Position numbers and translations under genes: made by a program. Positions 26,249-35,571 of a stretch of 64,000 nucleotides of DNA are shown here, in pieces. Position 1 is the stretch's first letter. Each line of letters opens with the position of its first letter. The notes under the pieces were generated by a model that worked only from the letters and a program-made list of their open reading frames with translations, ran no database searches and was not told where the DNA came from. The DNA comes from Streptomyces shenzhenensis (GTDB taxonomy: Bacteria > Actinomycetota > Actinomycetes > Streptomycetales > Streptomycetaceae): the NCBI RefSeq assembly GCF_021462265.1, contig NZ_JAJONF010000024.1, positions 1 through 64,000 of the forward strand, given 5' to 3'.

Positions 26249-26561
26249 GGCTCGCCACGAACACGGTCATGGTGCGGGGGCGGCGGGGGCCGGGGAGCGC
26301 GGCGAGGAGCAGCGCGAGGTGGCTGCGGGCGAGGTCGAGCCACTGCCGCAGGCCGGGGCGGGCGCGGAGCCTGCGGCGGAGGCGGGTGGCCGTCCGGCGC
26401 ACGGTGACGGCCAGGTCGGCGGGGATGCGGGCGGAACTGGCGTCGGCCGCCTGACCCGGGGCCGACGAGGACGCCGGGACCTGGGCGGCGGAAGAGGCGG
26501 ACCGAGCGTTGGCCGGGGGCCGGCTCTGGGGCGTCCGGCGGTGAACCATACGTATACCCAT
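26184..26561 (-). CDS. Conserved streptomycete basic protein, 125 aa
   Basis: A small basic protein with a low-complexity N-terminal half and a C-terminal block RPRTMTVFVASLTERRTD that I recognise from other streptomycete hypothetical proteins. The segment ARIPADLAVTVRRTATRLRR is also typical. AAGGA lies 7 bases before the ATG at 26561. It overlaps the DUF4184 gene tail to tail by 65 bases. The function is unknown. Confidence 0.6.
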   Translation of the reverse strand: MGIRMVHRRTPQSRPPANARSASSAAQVPASSSAPGQAADASSARIPADLAVTVRRTATRLRRRLRARPGLRQWLDLARSHLALLLAALPGPRRPRTMTVFVASLTERRTDSAARRRPPEPDATP

Positions 26562-26865
26562 GGCCGCATCCTTGCCGGTGGCGGGGGCGGAGGCGTTCTG
26601 GCGGGGGCCACGCGGGTGACGCCCTCCCCGCGGCACCGAACCGGCCGCGTCCCGTGGGTTCGGCACCGCCGGAGACCACCGTCGTGACTGGGCACCGTTG
26701 CGGCGGAGGAAAAGGAGGGGCGGCAGAGAAGAGAAAGAGGGAGAGAAAGCAGGGCTCCGTTCGCCAGGGTCGGGGAGCGGAGCCCTCTGTCGGCCTCTTC
26801 GAAGCGCGCTCTTGCCGGCCTCCACGGAACGGCACGCGTCCTGAGCCGGCTGGGGCCGCCGGCTG
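26562..26865. other. Gene-free stretch holding the polA terminator
   Basis: No gene is supported. The plus strand has a purine-rich run at 26707-26751, which on the minus strand is a pyrimidine tract directly after the polA terminator hairpin. The rest is the promoter region of the small gene at 26184-26561. Confidence 0.55.
26752..26786 (-). terminator. Terminator of polA
   Basis: AGGGCTCCG (26752-26760) and CGGAGCCCT (26778-26786) form a 9-bp stem with a 17-base loop. On the minus strand the stem is followed by GCTTTCTCTCCCTCTTTCTC, a pyrimidine-rich tract. It lies 80 bases after the polA stop. Confidence 0.7.
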
Positions 26866-29592
26866 CTAGTGCGCTGCTGATTCCCAGTCCGGGCCGACGC
26901 CCACCGAGACGTCCAGGGGGGCCCTGAGGTGGACCGCGTTGGACATCTGGTCACGGAGGAGGGATTCGACGCGGTCCCGCTCGCCGGGGGCGATCTCCAG
27001 GACGATTTCGTCGTGGACCTGGAGGAGCATGCGGGACTTCAGCTCCGCCTCGCGCAGTGCGCCGTCCACCCTCAGCATGGCGATCTTGACGATGTCCGCC
27101 GCCGTGCCCTGGATGGGCGCGTTGAGGGCCATCCGCTCGGCCGCCTCCCGGCGCTGGCGGTTGTCGCTGTTGAGGTCGGGGAGGTAGCGGCGGCGGCCGA
27201 AGAGCGTGGCCGTGTAGCCGGTGGCGCGAGCCTCGTCGACGGCCCGGCGCAGGTAGTCGCGGACCCCGCCGAAGCGTTCGAAGTACGTGTCCATCAGGAC
27301 CCGGGCCTCGCCCGCGTCGATGTTCAGCTGCTGGGATAGGCCGAACGCCGACAGCCCGTACGCGAGGCCGTACGACATCGCCTTGATCTTGCGGCGCATC
27401 TCCGCGTCGACGGCCGAGCGGTCGACGGCGAAGACCTGGGAGGCGACCGTGTTGTGCAGGTCCTCCCCGGAGGTGAACGCCTCGATCAGGCCCTCGTCCT
27501 CGGAGAGGTGGGCCATCACGCGCAGCTCGATCTGGCTGTAGTCGGCGGTCATCAGCGACTCGAAGCCCTCGCCGACGACGAAGCCCCGGCGGATCGCCCG
27601 GCCCTCGTCGGTACGGACCGGGATGTTCTGGAGGTTCGGGTCCGTGGAGGAGAGCCGGCCGGTCGCGGCGACGGTCTGGTTGAAGGTGGTGTGGATACGG
27701 CTGTCGGCGGCGACGGTCTTGATCAGGCCCTCGACCGTGACCCGGAGCTTGGCCTGCTCGCGGTGCCGGAGCATGATCACCGGCAGTTCGTTGTCGGTCT
27801 GGCCGGCGAGCCAGGCGAGCGCGTCGGCGTCGGTGGTGTAGCCGGTCTTCGTCTTCTTCGTCCTGGGCAGGGCCAGCTCGCCGAAGAGGACCTCCTGGAG
27901 CTGCTTGGGCGAGCCCAGGTTGAACTCGTGGCCGGCCGCCGCGTGCGCCTCCTTCACGGCCTGCTGCACCGCGCCCGCGAACATCTGCTCCATCGCTTCG
28001 AGGTGCGCGCGGTCGGCCGCGATGCCGTTCCGCTCCATCCGGGCGAGCAGGGCGGAGGTGGGCAGCTCCATGTCACGGAGCAGGTCCGCCGCGCCGACCT
28101 CCTGGAGCCGGCCGTCGAAGGCCTCGCCGAGGTCGAGGATCGCGCGGGCCTGGATCATCAGCGCCTCGGCCTCGGCACCGTCGTCCGCGCCGAACGCCAG
28201 CTGGCCGTCGGCCGCGGCTGCGGGCGCCAGCTCGCGGTGCAGGTACTCCGTGGACAGCGCGTCCAGGTCGAAGGAACGGCGGCCCGGCTTGACCAGGTAG
28301 GCGGCGAGCGCGGTGTCCATGGTGACGCCCTCGATGGTCCAGCCGTGCTCGGCGAAGACCCGCATGGCGCCCTTGGCGTTGTGGAAGACCTTGGGCCGGG
28401 CGGCGTCGGCCAGCCAGGATGCCCACGCGTTCTCGTCGGCCTCGTCGAGCTCCGCGGGGTCGAACCAGGCCGCCGCTCCCTGGGCCGCGGCCAGCGCGAC
28501 CTCGGCGACGGAGCCGGTGCCGAGCGCCCAGGTGCCGACGGTGGCGACGCCCAACGGCCCGGTGCCGTGCTCGGCGAGCCAGCCGGCCAGCTCGCCGGTG
28601 CCGAGGACGGACCCGTCGACCTCCACGCCCGCCTCGGTGACCGGCGTGGACTCGGCCTCGTCGGCGCCGGGGTCGACGGCGTAGAGCCGCTCGCGCAGCG
28701 ACGGGTTGCGGATCTCCAGGGTGTCCAGGATCATCGCGACGCTCTTGCGGTCGTACGGCTCGCGCTCCAGGTCGGCGACCGTCTTCGGCAGCCGCACGCC
28801 GCGCTCCAGCTCGGTGAGCCGGCGGTTGAGCTTGACCGACTCCAGGTGGTCGCGGAGGTTCTGGCCGGCCTTGCCCTTCACCTCGTCGACGCGCTCGACC
28901 AGCTCGGCGAAGGAGCCGAACTGGTTGATCCACTTCGCGGCGGTCTTCTCACCGACGCCGGGGATGCCGGGGAGGTTGTCGGACGGGTCGCCGCGCAGGG
29001 CGGCGAAGTCGGGGTACTGGGCGGGCGTCAAGCCGTACTTCTCGAAGACCTTCTCCGGGGTGAACCGGGTCAGCTCGGAGACGCCCTTGGTCGGGTAGAG
29101 GACCGTGGTGTGCTCGGTGACCAGCTGGAAGGAGTCGCGGTCGCCGGTGACGATCAGGACCTCGAAGCCCTCGGCCTCGGCCTGGGTGGCGAGAGTGGCG
29201 ATGATGTCGTCGGCCTCGAAGCCCTCGACGGCGAAGCGGTGGGCGTGCATGGCGTCGAGCAGCTCGCCGATCAGCTCGACCTGGCCCTTGAACTCGTCCG
29301 GGGTCTTGGAGCGGTTCGCCTTGTACTCGGTGAACTCCTCGGAGCGCCAGGTCTTGCGGGAGACGTCGAACGCCGCCGCGAAGTGCGTGGGCGCCTCGTC
29401 ACGCAGGGTGTTGGCCAGCATCGACGCGAAGCCGTAGATCGCGTTCGTCGGCTGGCCCGTCGCGGTCGTGAAGTTCTCCGCGGGCAGCGCGAAGAACGCG
29501 CGGTAGGCCAGCGAGTGCCCGTCCATGAGCATCAGCCGGGGACGGGTACCGCCGGGGGTCTTGTCGGTCTGCTTCGCTGCTGTCTCTGCCAC
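26866..29592 (-). CDS. polA: DNA polymerase I
   Basis: A 908-residue family A polymerase. Residues about 18-310 are the 5'-nuclease (LMLMDGHSLAYRAFFALP, VTGDRDSFQLV, GIPGVGEKTAAKWI). The middle third replaces the proofreading domain and lacks its acidic catalytic residues: where exonuclease motif I (DxE) should be, the sequence reads GPLGVATVGTWALG. The polymerase domain has motif A DYSQIELR, motif B RRKIKAMSYGLAYGLSAFG and motif C QVHDEIVLE. It fills gaps and removes RNA primers. GTG at 29592 follows GGATCGGGGG; the longer frame lacks a site. Confidence 0.95.
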   Translation of the reverse strand: MAETAAKQTDKTPGGTRPRLMLMDGHSLAYRAFFALPAENFTTATGQPTNAIYGFASMLANTLRDEAPTHFAAAFDVSRKTWRSEEFTEYKANRSKTPDEFKGQVELIGELLDAMHAHRFAVEGFEADDIIATLATQAEAEGFEVLIVTGDRDSFQLVTEHTTVLYPTKGVSELTRFTPEKVFEKYGLTPAQYPDFAALRGDPSDNLPGIPGVGEKTAAKWINQFGSFAELVERVDEVKGKAGQNLRDHLESVKLNRRLTELERGVRLPKTVADLEREPYDRKSVAMILDTLEIRNPSLRERLYAVDPGADEAESTPVTEAGVEVDGSVLGTGELAGWLAEHGTGPLGVATVGTWALGTGSVAEVALAAAQGAAAWFDPAELDEADENAWASWLADAARPKVFHNAKGAMRVFAEHGWTIEGVTMDTALAAYLVKPGRRSFDLDALSTEYLHRELAPAAAADGQLAFGADDGAEAEALMIQARAILDLGEAFDGRLQEVGAADLLRDMELPTSALLARMERNGIAADRAHLEAMEQMFAGAVQQAVKEAHAAAGHEFNLGSPKQLQEVLFGELALPRTKKTKTGYTTDADALAWLAGQTDNELPVIMLRHREQAKLRVTVEGLIKTVAADSRIHTTFNQTVAATGRLSSTDPNLQNIPVRTDEGRAIRRGFVVGEGFESLMTADYSQIELRVMAHLSEDEGLIEAFTSGEDLHNTVASQVFAVDRSAVDAEMRRKIKAMSYGLAYGLSAFGLSQQLNIDAGEARVLMDTYFERFGGVRDYLRRAVDEARATGYTATLFGRRRYLPDLNSDNRQRREAAERMALNAPIQGTAADIVKIAMLRVDGALREAELKSRMLLQVHDEIVLEIAPGERDRVESLLRDQMSNAVHLRAPLDVSVGVGPDWESAAH

Positions 29593-29858
29593 GCCCCCGA
29601 TCCTGCCACGCCGCACTGACAGCGAGGACCGACGGCTGGGGACGCGGAGCCCGGCACCGCCGGGCGGCGCTGATCGCCGTTGCGGCGGCACAGAGCCGCG
29701 GCAGCGGGAAGCAGGGGGGCCGCCGGCACAGTGGCGCACCGGTTCCGTCAACCCTTGGTTTCCGTTCGGCCGGGCAGCCCGTGCTCGATCGTTGTCGGTG
29801 GCGCGTGCGAGGATCGAAGGCAGATGGCAGTGGTGCCGGTGCAGAGGGAGAACGTGCG

Positions 29859-32153
29859 ATGGCGACGAAGCCGCCCAAGGGGGACCCGGTCCAGGACGCG
29901 CCGCGGGTCGCGGAGCCGAAGCACGCGGCCGCTGGGCTGCCCGCCGTCGGGCACACCCTGCGCATCGCCCAGCAGCAGATGGGCGTGAAGCGCACCGCGC
30001 TGACGCTGCTGCGCGTCAACCAGAAGGACGGCTTCGACTGCCCCGGCTGCGCCTGGCCGGAGCCCGAGCACCGGCACACGGCCGAGTTCTGCGAGAACGG
30101 CGCCAAGGCGGTGGCCGAGGAGGCCACCCTCCGCCGGGTGACGCCCGAGTTCTTCGCGGCGCACCCCGTGGCCGACCTGCACCGTCGCAGCGGTTACTGG
30201 CTCGGCCAGCAGGGGCGGCTCACCCACCCCATGTATCTCGCCGAGGGCGCCGAGCGCTACGAACCGGTCAGCTGGGAGCGCGCCTTCGACATCATCGGCG
30301 AGGAGATCGCGGCCCTCTCCTCCCCCGACGAGGCGGTCTTCTACACCTCGGGCCGGACCAGCAACGAGGCCGCGTTCCTGTACCAGCTCTTCGCGCGCGA
30401 GCTGGGCACCAACAACCTGCCGGACTGCTCCAACATGTGCCACGAGTCCTCGGGCTCGGCGCTGAGCGAGACGATCGGCATCGGCAAGGGCAGCGTCCTG
30501 CTGGAGGACCTGTACAAGGCCGACCTGATCATCGTCGCCGGGCAGAACCCGGGCACCAACCATCCCCGGATGCTCTCCGCCCTGGAGAAGGCCAAGGCCA
30601 ACGGCGCGAGGATCATCAGTGTCAATCCGCTCCCGGAAGCCGGCCTGGAGCGGTTCAAGAACCCGCAGACCCCCCAGGGCATGCTCAAGGGCGCCGCTCT
30701 CACCGACCTGTTCCTGCAGATCCGCATCGGCGGCGACCAGGCTCTGTTCCGGCTGCTCAACAAGCTCGTCGTGGAGACCGAGGGCGCGGTCGACGAGGAG
30801 TTCGTGCGCGAGCACACCCACGGGTACGAGGAGTTCGCGGCGGCCGCCCGCGCCGCCGACTGGCAGGAGACGCTCACCGCCACCGGCCTCACCCGCGCGG
30901 AGATCGAGGAGGCGCTGCGCATGGTGCTCGCCTCTCGGCGCACCATCGTCTGCTGGGCGATGGGGCTCACCCAGCACAAGCACTCGGTGCCGACCATCCG
31001 TGAGATCGTCAACTTCCTGCTGCTGCGCGGCAACATCGGCCGCACCGGCGCGGGCGTCTGTCCGGTGCGCGGCCATTCGAACGTGCAGGGCGACCGCACG
31101 ATGGGCATCTTCGAGCGGCCGGCCCCCGCCTTCCTGGACGCCCTGGAGAAGGAGTTCGGTTTCGCGCCCCCGCGCGAGCACGGCTTCGACGTCGTCCGCG
31201 CCATCCGCGCGCTGCGTGACGGCCAGGCGAAGGTCTTCTTCGCGATGGGCGGCAACTTCGTCGCCGCCACCCCCGACACGGAGGTCACCGAGGCGGCCGT
31301 GCGCCGGGCCCGGCTGACCGTGCACGTGTCCACGAAGCTCAACCGCTCGCACGTCGTCACGGGCGCGCGGGCGCTGATCCTGCCGACGCTCGGCCGGACC
31401 GAGCGCGATCTCCAGGGCAGTGGCGAGCAGTTCGTCACCGTCGAGGACTCCATGGGCATGGTGCACGCCTCACGCGGCCGTCTGGAGCCCGCGAGCCCGC
31501 ACCTGCTGTCGGAGCCGGCGATCGTGTGCCGGCTGGCTCGCCGGGTGCTCGGCGAGAACAGCCGTACGCCGTGGGAGGAGTTCGAGAAGGACTACGCGAC
31601 CGTCCGGGACCGCATCGCGCGCGTGATCCCCGGTTTCGACGACTTCAACGCGCGCGTGGCGCGGCCGGGCGGTTTCGCTCTCCCGCACGCTCCGCGCGAC
31701 GAGCGCCGCTTCCCGACGGCCACCGGCAAGGCGAACTTCACGGCGGCCCCGGTCGAGTACCCCCGACTGCCCGAGGGCCGGCTGCTGTTGCAGACGCTGC
31801 GCTCGCACGACCAGTACAACACCACCATCTACGGCCTGGACGACCGCTACCGGGGCATCACGAACGGCCGCCGGGTGGTCCTGGTGAACCCGGAGGACGC
31901 CCGGCTGCTCGGCGTGGCCGACGGGTCCTACGTGGACCTGGTCAGTGAGTGGAAGGACGCCGTGGAGCGGCGGGCGCCGGGCTTCCGGGTGGTGTACTAC
32001 CCGACCGCCCGGGGCTGCGCGGCCGCGTACTACCCGGAGACCAATGTGCTGGTGCCGCTCGACGCGACGGCGGACACCAGCAACACCCCCGCCAGCAAGT
32101 CCGTGGTGATCCGTCTGGAGACCGGGGTGCCGGAACGCACGGCCACCGCCTGA
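29859..32153 (+). CDS. FdhF/YdeP family molybdopterin oxidoreductase
   Basis: A 764-residue molybdenum-bisMGD oxidoreductase of the YdeP branch of the formate dehydrogenase H family. It has GFDCPGCAWPEP near residue 50, NNLPDCSNMCHESSG near 195, and GAGVCPVRGHSNVQGDRTMG near 410, plus a molybdopterin-dinucleotide binding C-terminal domain (LLLQTLRSHDQYNTTIYG). The cysteine in NMCHE aligns with the selenocysteine of FdhF, so it is a Cys-ligand version. AGGGAG precedes the ATG. E. coli YdeP is linked to acid resistance, but the substrate is unknown. It is divergent from polA. Confidence 0.88.
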   Translation: MATKPPKGDPVQDAPRVAEPKHAAAGLPAVGHTLRIAQQQMGVKRTALTLLRVNQKDGFDCPGCAWPEPEHRHTAEFCENGAKAVAEEATLRRVTPEFFAAHPVADLHRRSGYWLGQQGRLTHPMYLAEGAERYEPVSWERAFDIIGEEIAALSSPDEAVFYTSGRTSNEAAFLYQLFARELGTNNLPDCSNMCHESSGSALSETIGIGKGSVLLEDLYKADLIIVAGQNPGTNHPRMLSALEKAKANGARIISVNPLPEAGLERFKNPQTPQGMLKGAALTDLFLQIRIGGDQALFRLLNKLVVETEGAVDEEFVREHTHGYEEFAAAARAADWQETLTATGLTRAEIEEALRMVLASRRTIVCWAMGLTQHKHSVPTIREIVNFLLLRGNIGRTGAGVCPVRGHSNVQGDRTMGIFERPAPAFLDALEKEFGFAPPREHGFDVVRAIRALRDGQAKVFFAMGGNFVAATPDTEVTEAAVRRARLTVHVSTKLNRSHVVTGARALILPTLGRTERDLQGSGEQFVTVEDSMGMVHASRGRLEPASPHLLSEPAIVCRLARRVLGENSRTPWEEFEKDYATVRDRIARVIPGFDDFNARVARPGGFALPHAPRDERRFPTATGKANFTAAPVEYPRLPEGRLLLQTLRSHDQYNTTIYGLDDRYRGITNGRRVVLVNPEDARLLGVADGSYVDLVSEWKDAVERRAPGFRVVYYPTARGCAAAYYPETNVLVPLDATADTSNTPASKSVVIRLETGVPERTATA

Positions 32154-32241
32154 GCGCCCGCTCATCGCGTCTGGAAGAATCGGCGGCCTACTGAGCGTTT
32201 GCTCAGCGAGGAGACAGCCGCATGACGAACGGAGCCGGCCC

Positions 32242-32733
32242 ATGGGCGAGCAGCAGCACGTGAAGTTCCCGCAGGAGGTCATCGACGAGTACGCCTCGCT
32301 CGGCGTCGACCTGCAGGCCCTGTTCTCGGCGGGCCACCTCGGCAACCGCATGGGCGTGCAGATCGTGGAGGCCTCGGCGGACCGGGTCGTCGGCACCATG
32401 CCGGTGGAGGGCAACACGCAGCCGTACGGGCTGCTGCACGGCGGTGCCAGCGCGGTGCTGGCGGAGACCCTGGGTTCGGTCGGTTCGATGCTGCACGGCG
32501 GCAGTTCGAAGATCGCGGTCGGTGTCGACCTGAACTGCACGCATCACCGCGGGGCCCGCTCCGGCCTGGTCACCGGCGTGGCCACCCCCGTCCACCGGGG
32601 GCGCTCGACGGCGACGTACGAGATCGTGATCAGCGACGAGGAGGGCCGGCGGGTGTGCAGCGCCCGCCTGACCTGCCTGCTGCGTGACGCGCGCCCGGTC
32701 GACGGGGCCCACCTCCAGGGCGCCGGCGCCTGA
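32242..32733 (+). CDS. PaaI-type hotdog-fold thioesterase
   Basis: A 163-residue hotdog-fold acyl-CoA thioesterase. The active-site segment QPYGLLHGGASAVLAETLGSVGS carries the HGG motif with the expected downstream acidic residue (E in LAETLG), and VDLNCTHHRGARSG matches the phenylacetate-type PaaI family. The ATG at 32242 follows GGAG at 7 bases; another ATG 20 bases upstream is out of frame. It is followed by a strong hairpin. The acyl substrate is unknown. Confidence 0.88.
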   Translation: MGEQQHVKFPQEVIDEYASLGVDLQALFSAGHLGNRMGVQIVEASADRVVGTMPVEGNTQPYGLLHGGASAVLAETLGSVGSMLHGGSSKIAVGVDLNCTHHRGARSGLVTGVATPVHRGRSTATYEIVISDEEGRRVCSARLTCLLRDARPVDGAHLQGAGA

Positions 32734-33293
32734 CCGGCGCCCGGGCGGGGCGAAGGCCTCGGTACCACCGGCCGAGGCCTTCGCCCCGCCCGGCAGGAGG
32801 ACGTCGCGCGGCACCTCCGCGCCTCCGGCGCACCCCGCGCCGCCCCGCCGGGAAATGCGAAAAACCCCCAAAGGCTTGACTTTCTTTCTTAGGCGTAACT
32901 CTACGTAATACGCGTGTAATCTGCATTTGCTGTTTCAGCCCCAGTTCCCGGGGCACGCCGCGTCTCTCGCCCGCCTCGGAAGTCGCCCACAGCAACGGTC
33001 TCGCGTAATGTCCAAAACCGCCGAGACACCTGAACGGACCACGCCGGGTCCTGCAGGTTCTCAGAATGCGGACGGGGCGAATCGGGCCGAATTCCTGCTT
33101 TCCCCCCCACGCTGTACCGCTCTGCATTACCTCGTGTCATAACAAGAGCGTCACAGCCTTGGACAAGCACTCCTCCCGGTTCCTCACCCGCGCTTAGAGT
33201 CACGGCCAGTCACCGCTCCATGGGGAGTTCGGTAGCGGCGCGGCACTCGTCGTCCCTGCGAGGGAGGCGTGCTGCCCGCGGAAAGGATCGATT
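32734..33293. other. 560-base leader region of the liv operon
   Basis: After the thioesterase terminator (32742-32792) comes an unusually AT-rich stretch for this genome (about 32860-32930, with TTGACT at 32876 and TACGTAATAC near 32902), the best promoter-like sequence of the interval. A long untranslated leader to livK at 33294 would follow. Two open frames here, one on each strand, lack streptomycete codon bias and are not called. Confidence 0.5.
32742..32792 (+). terminator. Terminator of the thioesterase gene
   Basis: A perfect 21-bp stem (32742-32762 with 32772-32792) around a 9-base loop begins 8 bases past the stop. The stem contains GGGCGGGGCGAAGGCCTCGG. It has no long T-run, which is common in this group. 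Confidence 0.75.
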
Positions 33294-34517
33294 GTGCGAA
33301 CGCGTTCTCTGGTGATTCTTACCTCGGTGTTGACCACCGGAGCCCTGACCCTCACGGCCTGCGGCTCCCGCGACAGCGGCAGCAAGGGCGGCGACAGCGG
33401 CAACGTGACGGTCACGATCGGCGTCGATGCCCCGCTGACCGGCCAGAACTCCGCCACGGGTCTCGGCATCCAGTACGGCGCCCAGATCGCCGTCGACGAC
33501 GCCAACAAGAACAAGACCGTCCCGGGCGTCACCTTCAAGATCAAGGCGCTGGACGACAAGGCGATTCCGGCCACCGGCCAGCAGAACGCCACCCAGCTCG
33601 TCTCCGACAAGACCGTGCTCGGCGTCGTCGGCCCGCTCAACTCCGGTGTGGCCACGCAGATGCAGCAGGTCTTCGCCACCGCCAACCTGGTGGAGATCTC
33701 GCCGTCCAACACCAACCCCGAGCTGACCATGGGCAAGAACTGGCAGACCAGCCCGTCCCGCCCGTTCAAGACGTACTTCCGCACCGCGACCACCGACGCC
33801 CTGCAGGGCGCCTACGCGGCGGACTACGCCTACAACGTCGCCAAGAAGAAGAAGGCCTTCGTCGTCGACGACAAGCAGACCTACGGTGCGGGTCTGTCGA
33901 AGATCTTCTCGGAGCAGTTCGCCAAGCAGGGCGGCAAGGTCATCGGCACCGACCACGTCAACACCGGCGACCGTGACTTCTCCACCCTGGTCACCAAGAT
34001 CAAGAGCTCGGGCGCCGACATCCTCTACTACGGCGGCCAGTACGACGAGTCCGAGGTGCTGACCAAGCAGCTCAAGGCCGCGGGCGCCAACATCCCGCTG
34101 CTCGGCGGCGACGGCATGTTCACCCCGACCTACATCAAGACGGCCGGCAAGGCCGCCGAGGGCGACCTGGTGACCTCGATCGGCGTCCCGGTCGACACCC
34201 TGCCCGCCGCCAAGGACTTCGTGGCCACCTACAAGGCCAAGAAGTACCCCGGTGACTACGGCACCTACGGCTCGTACTCCTACGACGCCACCACCGCGAT
34301 CATCAAGGCCGTCGGCACCGTCGTGAAGGACGGCAAGATCCCCACCGACGCCCGCTCCCAGATCGTCAGCGCCGTCCAGAACACCTCCTTCGACGGCATC
34401 TCCGGCAAGATCTCGTTCGACCAGTACGGCGACACCACGAACAAGCAGCTGACCGTCTACCAGGTCGTCAGCGGAGCGTGGAAGTCCGTCAAGAGCGGCG
34501 TGGCCACCCCGAAGTAA
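33294..34517 (+). CDS. livK: Branched-chain amino-acid ABC transporter, binding lipoprotein
   Basis: A 407-residue extracytoplasmic solute-binding lipoprotein. The signal peptide ends in the lipobox LTAC (Cys23), followed by a Ser/Gly-rich linker and the periplasmic-binding fold type I: TIGVDAPLTGQNSATG, VVGPLNSGVATQMQQV and YYGGQYDESEVLTKQLK. GTG at 33294 follows GAAAGGA. It delivers leucine, isoleucine, valine or a related amino acid to the LivHM channel encoded directly downstream. The 110-base gap to livH holds a hairpin that could let livK be made in excess. Confidence 0.93.
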   Translation: MRTRSLVILTSVLTTGALTLTACGSRDSGSKGGDSGNVTVTIGVDAPLTGQNSATGLGIQYGAQIAVDDANKNKTVPGVTFKIKALDDKAIPATGQQNATQLVSDKTVLGVVGPLNSGVATQMQQVFATANLVEISPSNTNPELTMGKNWQTSPSRPFKTYFRTATTDALQGAYAADYAYNVAKKKKAFVVDDKQTYGAGLSKIFSEQFAKQGGKVIGTDHVNTGDRDFSTLVTKIKSSGADILYYGGQYDESEVLTKQLKAAGANIPLLGGDGMFTPTYIKTAGKAAEGDLVTSIGVPVDTLPAAKDFVATYKAKKYPGDYGTYGSYSYDATTAIIKAVGTVVKDGKIPTDARSQIVSAVQNTSFDGISGKISFDQYGDTTNKQLTVYQVVSGAWKSVKSGVATPK

Positions 34518-34542
34518 CCGGCCACCACACATCGCACCACCA

Positions 34543-34580
34543 GGGCCGCGCGGCACAGACCAACCGTCACCGCGCGGCCC
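34543..34580 (+). terminator. Intercistronic stem-loop between livK and livH
   Basis: GGGCCGCGCGG and CCGCGCGGCCC form an 11-bp stem around a 16-base loop, 25 bases past the livK stop. Such partial terminators or processing sites commonly raise binding-protein mRNA above permease mRNA. The role here is inferred from position. Confidence 0.5.
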
Positions 34581-34627
34581 GCCTTCTACGCCCCCCCTGA
34601 CTCTCCCCACAACATGGAGGCCATGCG

Positions 34628-35566
<939 letters not shown>

Positions 35567-35571
35567 GCAGC

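Noticed and set aside
32901..33203. Open frames on both strands in the livK leader
   Set aside because: Third-position base use is not streptomycete-like and no ribosome site precedes the starts.
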